The notes: generated by a model not told the origin, from the sequence alone. 47,202 nt of DNA from Natrinema versiforme JCM 10478 (GCF_000337195.1 NZ_AOID01000060.1:4696-51897); one strand, 5' to 3'; positions 33,708-42,598 are shown, numbered from the stretch's first letter. Made by a program: numbers and translations.

Positions 33708-34108
33708 GGCGCACAGCCCTCCGTCGGGTGACTGTATGCTCGAACTGCTAGTTCAGTGAGACAGAGACGATGACTTCGCGCCGTGGGCAGCGCAATCGTC
33801 CCAAGTCGACCACCAACTACTACCTCCGTCACCCCGAGCGTTGGCGACCGAACCCTGCTGGGCGCACACTCGAGACAGTACAGGCGAGAGACAACCCAGT
33901 CTGCTGCTTCGGCACAGCGATACGCATACGCGAACACGATATCGGTCTCGTGGAGCGCCTCGCCACAGCCGATGCAGACGGCGCCGTTGGCACGCGGCCC
34001 AACAGGATGACCCGCTAACACCGCTTCCGGGGTCGCGGTGACCGTTGTCTCATTGTTGAGTGCCCCGTTTGTCGTCGACTGGTGTCGACCGGCATTGTCA
34101 CTAGTCAT
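33704..34108 (-). CDS. Small cysteine-rich zinc protein coupled to the HNH gene
   Basis: The start chosen at 34108 is preceded by a strong SD (GGAGGGG on the minus strand), giving 134 residues; a longer reading to 34183 lacks such a site. The central part has GAVCIGCGEALHETDIVFAY and then SRLYCLECAPSRV, two Cys pairs that can bind one zinc. The flanks are acidic and polar. There is no known enzyme motif. The stop overlaps the start of the HNH gene by four bases, so a joint role is likely; it could be a regulator or partner of the nuclease. The function is unknown. Confidence 0.72.
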   Translation of the reverse strand: MTSDNAGRHQSTTNGALNNETTVTATPEAVLAGHPVGPRANGAVCIGCGEALHETDIVFAYAYRCAEAADWVVSRLYCLECAPSRVRSPTLGVTEVVVGGRLGTIALPTARSHRLCLTELAVRAYSHPTEGCAP

Positions 34109-34347
34109 CGCTCCCCTCCTTCGGTTGGTGTGCCAAGTTGAAGCATGTAAAACAGGCCAGTCGGTCCCCTCTCGGACCGTCACACCAGTCGTGATCGTAC
34201 CGTTCGTTAACGCAATCTCTTTTGTCGATCGGATTTGTAGCTATCATTGCTTCTCTCACCCGAGAAGCGCGGTCCAGTGTTCCAGCACTGGGCCACAGAA
34301 TTTCTATGACAGCCCGCGCTTCTCACATAATTCTATTTCATCCAGCT

Positions 34348-34401
34348 ACTTAGTATTTTGCTAAGCGAATTGCTTAGCTGAAGGCTAAGCTGATTGTTTA
34401 G
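34348..34401. promoter_or_regulatory. Phased operator-like array upstream of the small winged-helix gene
   Basis: Five related hexamers start exactly 12 bases apart: acttag (34348), gctaag (34360), gcttag (34372), gctaag (34384) and gtttag (34396). Neighbouring copies at 34360 and 34372 form a perfect 7-5-7 palindrome, and adjacent units alternate in orientation. The array overlaps AT-rich promoter-like sequence and ends 16 bases before ATG 34418. It is very likely a binding array for a dimeric regulator, perhaps the product of the following gene. Confidence 0.6.
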
Positions 34402-34417
34402 TATTTAGCGTAGTATT

Positions 34418-34684
34418 ATGTTCTACGATACAGCATATATCACTATGGTTAACCAAAGCTATGAGCCGAACGAACGGGAGGCAATCATCATCGAACTGTT
34501 TAAAGAAGGGCGAAAATCCGATAAGCCGTGGGGGCGCGCAAATCCGCAGTTCTTTCGAGAGGAAACCAATCTAAAAAAGGGGCAAGTTGAATATGCCCTC
34601 CGAAACCTCACTAATGCAGGCTGGATTCGCCGATTGAACAAAGGTGGATTATACGAATTTGTTGACGATCCTCGCGAAGACTAA
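34418..34684 (+). CDS. Small winged-helix protein
   Basis: The protein is 88 residues from ATG 34418, or 79 from ATG 34445 (MVNQSYEPNERE). Two helices (EREAIIIELFKEGR) are followed by the helix-turn-helix FFREETNLKKGQVEYALRNL, then a wing, GWIRRLNKGGLYEFVDD. It is a compact MarR/Lrp-like DNA-binding unit with no ligand domain. The start is uncertain; neither ATG has a strong SD, and the upstream site may be part of the leader. The phased hexamer array directly upstream suggests autoregulation. No co-directional neighbour lies close by. Confidence 0.75.
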   Translation: MFYDTAYITMVNQSYEPNEREAIIIELFKEGRKSDKPWGRANPQFFREETNLKKGQVEYALRNLTNAGWIRRLNKGGLYEFVDDPRED

Positions 34685-35047
34685 CACCGTGTCCTACCGA
34701 ACTCTACCGTGACAAGTGATCGTAGGGTAGTCCAGTACATAGCCCCGTAGTAGGAGTGGCAGCATCCGTGTTCACCGATGCCGTCGATATCTTCGGACAG
34801 TCCGATAATCATGAGGTTCGACGACGATTTTGAGTGTATCGTGCGGCGCATCGATCTGACAACAGGCTGGTTCGGGACTGCAGCCTCGCGAACGCTTGCC
34901 TGCTAGGAGTAGCGATTTCAACCCCCTGTCGATTCAGCGACCAGCAGCAATGGCCGTGCGGGCTGGCACCCAGCGGCCCGCAGACGGGCCTCCTCTGCCG
35001 CTGCCAGGTACCAAGGTGCAACCGAGCGTGCCTGCCTCGAGGCTGCA
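34685..35047. other. Non-coding stretch, nothing recognised
   Basis: The 363 bases between the winged-helix gene and the zinc-ribbon gene are GC-rich with scattered short frames on both strands. I see no motif, hairpin or SD-supported start. Confidence 0.4.
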
Positions 35048-35191
35048 TCACTCACTGCGTGTGGCAGCGTCACCGTCGCCCAGCTCGCGGTTGGTCCGAC
35101 ACGCCGGACAGCCGTCGACCTCGCCCCCGACGCCGAACACGCGGATGAAGTCCCGCGTCACGAACTCGCCACAGTCGCTACAGGTTGGCAT
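35048..35191 (-). CDS. Mini zinc-ribbon protein (47 aa)
   Basis: The frame encodes MPTCSDCGEFVTRDFIRVFG and then GCPACRTNRELGDGDAATRS before TGA. Two C-x2-C pairs about 20 residues apart, separated by a short beta-strand text, match a very small haloarchaeal zinc-ribbon family that recurs in their genomes. The ATG is preceded by an AT-rich tract (tattataatag) consistent with a leaderless promoter. The role is unknown; such proteins may bind nucleic acids. Confidence 0.72.
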   Translation of the reverse strand: MPTCSDCGEFVTRDFIRVFGVGGEVDGCPACRTNRELGDGDAATRSE

Positions 35192-35418
35192 ATAATAGTA
35201 TTTCACAATAACACGTCATAATCGTGGTGGTCACTGTGGGGCGTGGACCGGCCGGCGGGAGCGCCGTCGCAGCCCCGATCGCCGCGGCGAGTTACTCTGA
35301 CCGGTGGCGAGCCGCCTGCGCCACGACACCCCAATCCACACGACACAGCGGTCGCTTCACACCGCAGTTCCATCGCGGCAGCCGAGTACCCCGGGCGGAC
35401 AGCGCGGCCGCCACACCG

Positions 35419-35931
35419 TCAGGACTCTTCGAGCAACGAGCGGGCCCGTTGCACGTAGCTATTCGCGTCCCAGCTGCGGGCATCGCTGATCTCGTCGAGG
35501 AGCATCCGAGCATCAGCAGCAGACAACTGCTCAGTTCGAACGAGGACCGAGAGCAGCGTCGGTGTCGTGACGAGTCGGGTATCAGCGAGCGACGCGTGGA
35601 TCAAGCCAAGCTGGTTGAACTCGTCACAGAGGAAGAGCGCAGCATCGAGTTCGTTCGCCAGGGTAACAGCGGCGTTCTCGCCGTCATCAAGCGGAAACTC
35701 GGTGTCAAGGTCGACTGACCGTGTCTCGAGTGTATCTTCTTGGTCGAAAACAGTAGTTGCAGCACGACCGTGAACGTCGTCGTACGAGGCGATATCCCGG
35801 AGTTCTTCGATGACTGCTGTTGGGACGACGACGTCGTATTGGGCCAAACAGATCGAGAGTGGATCGGGATCGTTGCTGACGGCGATTCCGAGACTCACGA
35901 GGGCGGAGGAATCTGCGACAAGCCGTGACAT
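35419..35931 (-). CDS. PIN-domain protein, probable toxin of a type II pair
   Basis: The 170-residue protein has the PIN acidic layout: Asp7 in LVADSSALVSLG, Glu in PTAVIEELRDIA, Glu in LDDGENAAVTLANEL, and Asp in ALFLCDEFNQLGL followed by TPTLLSVLV. PIN domains are metal-dependent ribonucleases; the VapC-type cuts tRNA or rRNA. Its ATG follows the stop of the RHH antitoxin gene with no spacing, so they are coupled. The C-terminal helix (SYVQRARSLLEES) ends the protein. The target RNA is unknown. Confidence 0.82.
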   Translation of the reverse strand: MSRLVADSSALVSLGIAVSNDPDPLSICLAQYDVVVPTAVIEELRDIASYDDVHGRAATTVFDQEDTLETRSVDLDTEFPLDDGENAAVTLANELDAALFLCDEFNQLGLIHASLADTRLVTTPTLLSVLVRTEQLSAADARMLLDEISDARSWDANSYVQRARSLLEES

Positions 35932-36234
35932 CTATGCGTCGGCGACCGTGTCGATGAAGGCTTCGTCCAATTGCTGTTTCAGCACACGGAGGTTCGCCGC
36001 CTCTTCGGCACCGACGAGCGCTTTGAGTTGTTCGAAAGAGATCTCGTCGTCGTAGTAGGCGGCCGCGATCTCCTGCATGAGCGCATCGTCGTGAGCGGCC
36101 TCTTGGAGGTACTCCCGGAGCGCAGTCACGAGGATATCCGTCCGGTCCTCCCCGAGGACGTCCGCGAGTGCATCGGTTCGGTCGACGAGCCGGTGGGGCG
36201 CCCGAAACTGGACGCGCTTCTTATCGCCACTCAT
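35932..36234 (-). CDS. RHH-type antitoxin
   Basis: The start at 36234 gives 100 residues opening MSGDKKRVQFRAPHRLVDRT. This is a strand (KRVQFRAP) followed by two helices (LVDRTDALADVLG and DRTDILVTALREYLQEA) in the ribbon-helix-helix pattern. The C-terminal half (EISFEQLKALVGAEEAANLR) is helical and would wrap around the PIN toxin. A longer reading to 36345 adds 37 unmatched residues. The gene ends exactly where the PIN gene begins. Direct repeats just upstream may be its binding sites. Confidence 0.82.
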   Translation of the reverse strand: MSGDKKRVQFRAPHRLVDRTDALADVLGEDRTDILVTALREYLQEAAHDDALMQEIAAAYYDDEISFEQLKALVGAEEAANLRVLKQQLDEAFIDTVADA

Positions 36235-36236
36235 TA

Positions 36237-36288
36237 TGTGTACAGTGTGAGCCAACCCACTTAGCCCTTGCCGTGTGTACGTTGTGAG
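36237..36288. promoter_or_regulatory. Direct repeats upstream of the antitoxin
   Basis: Two near-identical 15-mers, tgtgtacagtgtgag (36237) and tgtgtacgttgtgag (36274), lie 37 bases apart directly upstream of the antitoxin ATG. RHH antitoxins usually repress their own operon through such repeats; binding is inferred. Confidence 0.45.
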
Positions 36289-37500
36289 GTCTTTAGCTTC
36301 GGAACAGTTCAAGGCTAACACGGTAGCGGATCGGTATCGACTCATCTGTTCACGGTTGAAGCAGCACTAGGTGGATCACCGCGGCCGGCGAGGTTGCCGT
36401 GACGCAATACTTCGCGAGCGTATCCGCCGAGTTACTCGCATGACCAGCGGTCTCCGACAGGCGGGATGTCGGACCATCGACGCCTGACTGCCGGGGCACC
36501 ACCCGCGATGACGACAGCGATGGTCTGGGCGCACACGACCCCGGAACGCGCAGGCCCATACTTGGATACTGGCTGACCGCCAGTACGGCGCGAACCGGAT
36601 GGGTTACCGTCCGGCGGCGACCAAACAGGCGCACAAGGCGTCGAGACAGAGATCCTCGCCACGGTCCTGCTGACTTCGTCGGCCATGCCGCTGCGGTACC
36701 CCCGGGTTAGGTGCTGGCACTGCTTGGAGACGAGGAGGCCGACCACCGGATTAGCGGATGCAGACTCGTCGGCCGGCTCGGAGTGGGGTAGCTCGACCGC
36801 GCGTGCGTCTCACCTAATCGACGGTCGGAATCCTGGGGCACAGTCGGTGGCGGGACGCGTCGCTGGGTTCCGGGACCTTCGTTTTCGCTCTGGACCAGCC
36901 CAGCCCAGACTCCACCCTCCGCTCTGCGCTCGCTCGATGTGACTCATCCCCACTACTATCAGCTCGCGTACGATAGGTTTCCTCATTAGGTTTGATTGGA
37001 TGTTTGAGAATAGTGGGTGGACCGGTGCGCTGACAGTAGTTAATAACTCCGTCTATTACTGAAGCATGACCTAATCATTCATATCTATCAGTAACTGGCC
37101 TCCACATTCCTCGAGAAAGAGACAAAATTCTGGCAAGTGTGATCGTCAAGTCAGCCGATGACACCTGCCCGAAGAGGGCCTGTTCTTGGGAGGGCCGCTT
37201 CGGCCGGATGGCGCTCTTTACAGAGTCGTTCCCGTCCGCCGCCGAGAGAGCACTCCAAGACGGCAGCAACGGGAACATCACCGGGCTACTTTCGGCGGCA
37301 AATTTTCGGCCCTGCGTGACGGCTGTATCGACATTGGGTAACCTCAATGGCGTCCGTATCTCGCTCACCTGATCGTCGGCGAAGACGCCGCGAAGGTTTC
37401 GGAGTGGCTTGTTCACTACTGAGTCGCGCCATGGCGTCGCTGAACGATTCATCATGGTCCTTCGCCGTGATGTATCGGAGCTGATGTGGCCTGATGACAG
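36289..37500. other. Gene-poor stretch
   Basis: About 1.2 kb without a convincing gene. Frames on both strands lack motifs, SD sites and the acidic composition of host proteins. The part around 37080-37450 has long frames on both strands but I cannot match either to a family. Confidence 0.45.
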
Positions 37501-37511
37501 CTTGACCTCCT

Positions 37512-37531
37512 CCCGTGCCTAAAGACGCGGG
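37512..37531. repeat. IS1341-like end hairpin
   Basis: The tract cccgtg / cgcggg (one G-T pair) around an 8-base loop is preceded by cctcct and followed by tatgcgctc. This resembles haloarchaeal tnpB element ends. It may be the left end of a decayed element reaching to about 37960. Confidence 0.4.
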
Positions 37532-37789
37532 TATGCGCTCGCACCATGTATCATGCCGCCAGTGGGGCTGAACGTCGGACTCGGTATCGGCATGACCATA
37601 AGCGGTACAAGGCGGTTCATTGGCGTGGTGCCGGCGCTGATTGCCGGGAGTTCATATCAAAGCAAACCCTGCAGGGGTGAGCGAAGGTTCGTCGACTGGG
37701 TTCTCAGACCCTGTCTGGGATTGTATCCCATATATACCGGTGTCCACGGTGGATACTGGTGTCCACCGGCCTTTCAGGGGGTGTAGAGA

Positions 37790-37960
37790 CGTGATATTCG
37801 AAGCCAGCAATGAACGATTCCGTGGTTTTATATGGAGGGATCGGCTCCAAGTCATTCTTGTCGCGATCGCGGACAAGTATCGAGGCAGCGTCGTCATGGA
37901 GAATCTCGATGCGTGGAGGTGCAGATACGTAAGCGGCGTGCAGGGTGAAGCAGGGACCAC
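37790..37960 (+). pseudogene. Possible tnpB remnant
   Basis: A plus-strand frame reads FIWRDRLQVILVAIADKYRG and then SVVMENLDAWRCRY. The V-V-M-E-[ND]-L core and the preceding helix recall the RuvC-II segment of TnpB. Nothing else of the protein is visible. With the hairpin at 37512 it suggests a decayed element; the call is weak. Confidence 0.35.
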
Positions 37961-38204
37961 TGACTGCACAACTGCTTCGGCACTACATGGTCGACGGCCA
38001 GGCCTCGCTTCGAACGCGTTCCACGATTGTCGGCAGGCAGCTCCGTCGACCTCGAGGTGTTTGTGTACCTTGGTGATCCCCTCGTCCAGCCCTGTCCTCG
38101 CGGCCGTGACGCAGTAGCGCGCCCGGCGGACTTTCCGTTGGCAGCGAGCCAGGCCCTAACGTCCTCAAGGTGTTCTCGGACTCGTCACACGCGTCCAGCA
38201 CCAT

Positions 38205-39149
38205 ATGGACCACCAGTTTATCAACCAGATGTATCTCGCTGCCGACCCGGCCACCGATGGCCGAGAAAACGTCGTCCACATCTCGTCACAGGGGGCGGAA
38301 TCGCCGGACTATCCCTGTGGCGCCCTTGATCTTCGCCCCCGATCGCTCACGCTCAGCCAAGTGAGCGATCCCGGATCGATCACGTACGAGGACTACAAAG
38401 GGGAGCAAGCCACCTACAAGGTCCCGGACGACGTGTTTCTGATTCTGCGAACGGCCGACGGTACGCTTCACGTTCTCAGACGCAAGGTCGACACGGACAC
38501 AACCGGCGAGTGGCGCACACGGGACGTCTCGAACGAATTCACCCGAGATGGCTGGCGATCTGTTGCGATCGACGATAGCGATGCCGATGAATCCACCGAC
38601 CGGATCGCAGCAGCTCTCGAGACGATCGGCCAGTACATCCTGGATCTCCGAACGCAAGCCACCTTTGCCGACGTTCGAGCGGAGTTTGGCGCCGAGGCAG
38701 AGGTACTGGCGGTCGCGGTCGGCAACGGGAGCGTTGACGGGGTCGTGAGTGACGCGTACTTCCACAATCTGCAGGTCGCAGACCAGGACTATGTCATCCC
38801 GGCGATGCTCGTTCTGGAGGCGGACATCGTGGGCGCCGATCACGTCACTGCGACACTTTCGGCTGCGAACGCCCCCGCTGACGTCGGCCCGACCGTGGCC
38901 GATATCGCCGCGGAGTCAGTTCGGATGGCAGAGTATCTTCCCTTCGCACCATCATACCCGGGCTCGACGGCAGCCGAGACGTCGGTGCCAGCCCAAACGA
39001 TGGGGGTATCGTCCGAGCAGGGCGTCACCGTTGAGTTCGACGCGGACCAGGTCTCTGCCCTCGAAACGAATACGGTGTACATCCACGGCGAGTTCGCCAG
39101 CCAAGAGCCGCACACTTTCGTCGCCATCGATGAACTAGCTAGTAATTAA
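38205..39149 (+). CDS. Acidic haloarchaeal protein of unknown function
   Basis: The 314-residue protein is acidic (many Asp and Glu) and of host-like composition, so the gene is very likely real. It lacks a signal peptide, membrane helices and Cys-rich motifs. The middle (DRIAAALETIGQYILDLRTQ) is helical; the rest looks beta-rich, with text such as YVIPAMLVLEADIVGADHVT and TVYIHGEFASQEPHTFVAID. I do not recognise the family. The start could be a little upstream or downstream of 38205. It stands alone, with gene-poor DNA on both sides, so context gives no clue. An S-layer or capsid-like role cannot be claimed. Confidence 0.65.
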   Translation: MDHQFINQMYLAADPATDGRENVVHISSQGAESPDYPCGALDLRPRSLTLSQVSDPGSITYEDYKGEQATYKVPDDVFLILRTADGTLHVLRRKVDTDTTGEWRTRDVSNEFTRDGWRSVAIDDSDADESTDRIAAALETIGQYILDLRTQATFADVRAEFGAEAEVLAVAVGNGSVDGVVSDAYFHNLQVADQDYVIPAMLVLEADIVGADHVTATLSAANAPADVGPTVADIAAESVRMAEYLPFAPSYPGSTAAETSVPAQTMGVSSEQGVTVEFDADQVSALETNTVYIHGEFASQEPHTFVAIDELASN

Positions 39150-40212
39150 TAAGGGAAATTACTAGTACGATCAGTGATACGAGTTCCGGGACCGTGAGCC
39201 GCCACTCGTCGGGCTGGTCGCGGCGGGCGGACGCGAGTTGGGTGCGCCGGTCGTCGCCGTTGATGACGACCTCACGTACCCCGCGACGGAGCCGGTCATC
39301 GAGGTCGAAGACTCCCGGGAGCCGCTGCCGGACACGGGTCCGGCCTGCGCAGGCCCTGGCCATGGCCGCCGGTGGCGATGCCATCGTCAATGCCCGGATT
39401 GGCGCGCTGGCAGCCCGTTTCAGGGCTACTTGAATAGCGTCCGTCGATCGGGTCGGGGCGCGGCGCCACAGTACGCCCTCGGGTGTCTGTCGGGCGGGGC
39501 GAGCGCCGGCTTCCCGTACGTGTCGGCCAGCGGCGCCACTGAGGTGGCGAAAGAACGGTTCTCCAAAACGAGGGCAGCGTCCCTCGCTTTTAGCCGTCGG
39601 TACTCGATGGCACGTGACGGCGGTCGAGCGCTGTCGGCCCACGGTACGACTATGCGTTCTCCGCTGGACAGGCTCCTGGCCCGTCCTCGAGCCGGAACCG
39701 GGCCCCTTCGCCGTTCCTGAGCCGATCGCCGCGTGTTTCGGACGGGAAACCCCGGCTTGTGACCTCGTAACAACGACACGGTCGGCGGTCGAAGCCGGCC
39801 CGCCGTCCTGCTCGGCGGGGTTCGTGCCGTCACAAGAGCGGTTGCACTCGATCAGGTCCCATGCCTCCCCACTCGTAGCTGCTGCCTGCCATCGCCACGC
39901 TAGTTTATCAGTATAATTGGGGATTTGCCGGCACGTCGCCCAGCGGTGTGGACGACTATAAAAAGCCCATACCGAATAACGTGGTGATTGGAGCGTTGAC
40001 AGTCGAGGCGATTTATGAGGGAGATCCCTGTCTGGGCGTGTCGGGGGAGTCGATGCAAGCCAATCCAGCGATCACGGACGGGAGGTACTGCGAGCGCCCA
40101 CCGACGCCGGCAGCCCACCGCTTGGGCAGTAGGCGAGGTGAGTGCCCATGAGTCCCACAGGGCGACCGGGTGCACACCACGTGCAGTCCGGGGCCACGCC
40201 CCGTGAGCGGCC
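39150..40212. other. Gene-poor stretch with a possible PIN-domain scrap
   Basis: About 1 kb without a supported gene. At roughly 39200-39320 the plus strand reads GLVAAGGRELGAPVVAVDDD and then LTYPATEPVIEVE, which resembles the C-terminal strand-helix of VapC-type PIN domains. No start or other PIN motif accompanies it. The remainder has long overlapping frames on both strands but no motif. Confidence 0.35.
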
Positions 40213-41508
40213 ATGACGGCGTTCGATCCCCACGACAGAGCGGGGCCGGCTGATGCACTCCCAGCGACGCCTGACCGGCCAGTCGAGGAACTCGTCGTCA
40301 CACCGGCCGATGATGTCTCGCCCACGCTGTCGATCGTCCTGCCGACGAAAAACGAGGCAGCGGGGATCGGCGAGTGTCTCGACCGGATCGAACGGGCGAT
40401 CGCCACCCTCGGCGTGCCGACGGAGATCATCGTCAGCGACAGTTCGACCGATCGGACGCCGGAGATCGCCCGCGCCCACGGCGCGACCGTCGTCATGCCG
40501 GACCGCCCGGGCTACGGCGCCGCGTACCAGCGTGCGTTCGAGGCCGCCCGCGGTGAGTTCATCGTGATAGGGGATGCGGATACGACCTATGACTTCGCCG
40601 CCATTCCTCGCCTCGTCGAACACCTCGTCGCGACCGACGCCGATCTGGTCCTGGGGAGTCGCCTCGCGGGGGAGATCGAGCCGGGCGCGATGCCCTGGCT
40701 CCACCGGTATGTCGGTAATCCATTGCTCACACGGTTTCTCAATACGTTCTACGGCACCGAGGTGAGCGACGCCCACAGCGGCTTTCGGGTGGTGACGCGC
40801 GCCGCGTTGGAGACACTCGAGTTGACGACCGACGGGATGGAGTTCGCCAGCGAGATGATCATGGAAGCCGGCGCCCGCGGGCTAACGATCGAGGAGGTCC
40901 CGATCACGTACCACGAACGGGAAGGAGAGGCCACCCTCGAGAGTTTCCGGGACGGCTGGCGCCACGTCCGGTTCATGCTCACCAACGCCCCGGGCTATCT
41001 GTTCTCGGTTCCTGGCCTCGGTCTGGGCGTACTCGGGCTTGTCCTCATGGGCCTCGTGGCGGCTGGTACGCCCGTCGGTGGCGTCACCCTCGGCGTGCGG
41101 TCGATGATCGCCGGCGGCGTGCTCGTCCTCGTCGGCTATCAGATCATGAGCTTCGCCGTCTTCTCGACCGTGGCGACGGATCCGATCCAACGGCCGTCGG
41201 ATCCGCTCACGCGATGGCTGAATCGGGCCCTCACGATCCGGCGTGGGGGTGTCGGCGGCTGCGTGGTGTTCGCGGGCGGAAGCCTCTATGCGCTGGCCTT
41301 GCTCTACAGGTGGCTGACGGCCGGCTACGCGACACTGCCGGTCGTCACCAGCGATATCGCCGCGCTCGTCGCCATCGCGTTCGGCGTTCAGACGGTGTTC
41401 ACCTCGTTTCTGGCCGCGATGCTGCGAGAGTCCCGGCTCGCCCGCACGCGGGCCAATGCCCGATCGGCCGCGGGGACGGACGGCCACGACCCAGCGGCGG
41501 GCGATTAA
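40213..41508 (+). CDS. GT2 polyprenyl-phosphate glycosyltransferase with membrane tail
   Basis: The 431-residue protein has a polar leader of about 35 residues, then the GT2 core: LSIVLPTKNEAAGIGECLDR, EIIVSDSSTDRTPEIA, GYGAAYQRAFEAARGEFIVI, the DxD-like metal site GDADTTYD, DLVLGSRLAGEIEPGAMPWL, and SDAHSGFRVVTRAAL. This is the dolichol-phosphate mannosyl/glucosyltransferase type. From about residue 260 four hydrophobic segments follow (for example LGLGVLGLVLMGLVAAG). Enzymes of this layout load a hexose onto dolichyl phosphate for use outside the membrane. It is distant from the main glycan locus and is flanked by IS and pseudogene debris. The SD is weak. Confidence 0.88.
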   Translation: MTAFDPHDRAGPADALPATPDRPVEELVVTPADDVSPTLSIVLPTKNEAAGIGECLDRIERAIATLGVPTEIIVSDSSTDRTPEIARAHGATVVMPDRPGYGAAYQRAFEAARGEFIVIGDADTTYDFAAIPRLVEHLVATDADLVLGSRLAGEIEPGAMPWLHRYVGNPLLTRFLNTFYGTEVSDAHSGFRVVTRAALETLELTTDGMEFASEMIMEAGARGLTIEEVPITYHEREGEATLESFRDGWRHVRFMLTNAPGYLFSVPGLGLGVLGLVLMGLVAAGTPVGGVTLGVRSMIAGGVLVLVGYQIMSFAVFSTVATDPIQRPSDPLTRWLNRALTIRRGGVGGCVVFAGGSLYALALLYRWLTAGYATLPVVTSDIAALVAIAFGVQTVFTSFLAAMLRESRLARTRANARSAAGTDGHDPAAGD

Positions 41509-41848
41509 GTGGGTGGCCGTCCGCCACGCCATCAGGGCGCCGGCGGACGCCGCTGTCGGCTACCCGACTCTGGGTGCCCGAGTCGCGGGAGTCGGCCTGG
41601 CTGTGACCACCGGCGGTGTGTGCCGACTGCCGGACGCACGCTGCCTGGAGGTCACCAGCCACAACAAACAGGCGGGTCGCGCAATCGAACTGGCCGCGTC
41701 ATCGCCTGTTCGGCGACGGTGTACCACTGCGTATAAGAGCGCTAGCATGTCTGGTCCGGCTACTAGAATCTCCTGGTTCCCCATTAGGTCTCTGTCTATA
41801 CCCACTAATGAGTACGGGCATGCGTGGTATGGGAGCGTATGAGATAGC
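41509..41848. other. Non-coding stretch, nothing recognised
   Basis: The 340 bases between the GT2 gene and the glmS remnant show no supported frame, repeat or hairpin. Confidence 0.4.
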
Positions 41849-42071
41849 ATGTGCAAGGAGTCGAAACGGGACGCGCCTGTGGTCGTCGCGACCGATACGT
41901 CCGTCGAGGTCGGCCAATACGCGGAGCACATCCTCGAGGTGCCAGCGGTGAGGCCGTGGCACACGCCGGCCCTCACCAACGTACAGTTACAGCTGGTGGC
42001 CTCTGGGTAGCGACTCGGCTCGGGCGGTCGACGAACTGCGGTAGCTCGCCAAGCGCGTGCCGGTCGAATAC
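41849..42071 (+). pseudogene. Decayed C-terminal end of glmS
   Basis: From ATG 41849 the frame reads DAPVVVATDTSVEVGQYAEH and ILEVPAVRPWHTPALTNVQL before QLVAS and a TAG at 42008. In another frame VDELR, stop, LAKRVPVEY follows. This is the order of the last 75 residues of glucosamine-fructose-6-phosphate aminotransferase (sugar-isomerase domain: I-L-E-V-P, then L-x-N-V-Q-L-Q-L, then D-x-P-R-N-L-A-K-S-V-T-V-E). The rest of the gene is absent. An intact glmS would supply glucosamine-6-phosphate for UDP-GlcNAc. Confidence 0.75.
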
Positions 42072-42179
42072 CGAGTCACAGCGGCATCTCACTGCACACG
42101 GCGGTGATGTAGCTGCCCGCCCGTACAGGAGCGTGTGGGCCAGGACCGAACTCACATCAGCAGTACAGGAGTGGCAGTC

Positions 42180-42575
42180 TTAGTCCTCACCGTCGCGCTC
42201 CGGGGTCTTACGGAGTCCCTTCTGGGCCGCTGGCGACAGGTCACTATGAACGGACTCGTCGTCGGCGGTCCGACTACGGCTCCTGGGAGGCTCCGTGTCC
42301 GGGCGCCACTCCACTGCGTCGATCGCCCTGTCATGAGCGGCGAGCGCATTGTCGGCAGCGGTGGCGTTGTCAGAGCCTCCCCGCCGCTCCGTACAGCGCA
42401 AGTACGTCGTGGTCGTCTGGTCCGCTTGCAGCCGGGCTCGGAGCGACATGAGTGCCGCGACGACGAGCGCATGGCCCAGACAGTAAAGACAGCAATCGGT
42501 GAGCCGTCCCTGGTAGCATCCGTCCTGGTATCGCGGTACGTGTCGCCTCCCGTGTGAATCGTGTTCAATGCACAT
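42180..42575 (-). CDS. Hypothetical protein
   Basis: This 131-residue frame starts MCIEHDSHGRRHVPRYQDGC and has a short hydrophobic segment (CCLYCLGHALVVAALMSL) around residues 28-45. A polar acidic C-terminal half ends SDLSPAAQKGLRKTPERDGE. The third-codon bias is moderately G/C. The overlapping opposite-strand frames are less host-like. No family is recognised and the SD is absent, so reality is uncertain. Confidence 0.4.
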   Translation of the reverse strand: MCIEHDSHGRRHVPRYQDGCYQGRLTDCCLYCLGHALVVAALMSLRARLQADQTTTTYLRCTERRGGSDNATAADNALAAHDRAIDAVEWRPDTEPPRSRSRTADDESVHSDLSPAAQKGLRKTPERDGED

Positions 42576-42598
42576 GATCTTCCCCAGGCTTGCAACTG

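Noticed and set aside
37075-37455. Minus-strand 126-codon frame in the gene-poor region
   Set aside because: It lacks host-like acidic composition and any motif, and an opposite-strand frame is equally open, so I could not decide that either is real.
37741-37785. Short repeated ggtgtccac units as a possible CRISPR or iteron array
   Set aside because: Only two copies are present with no regular spacers, so neither a CRISPR nor an origin iteron set can be supported.
40882-41532. Minus-strand frame opposite the GT2 gene
   Set aside because: Arg/His-rich shadow of the GT2 membrane region, without motifs.
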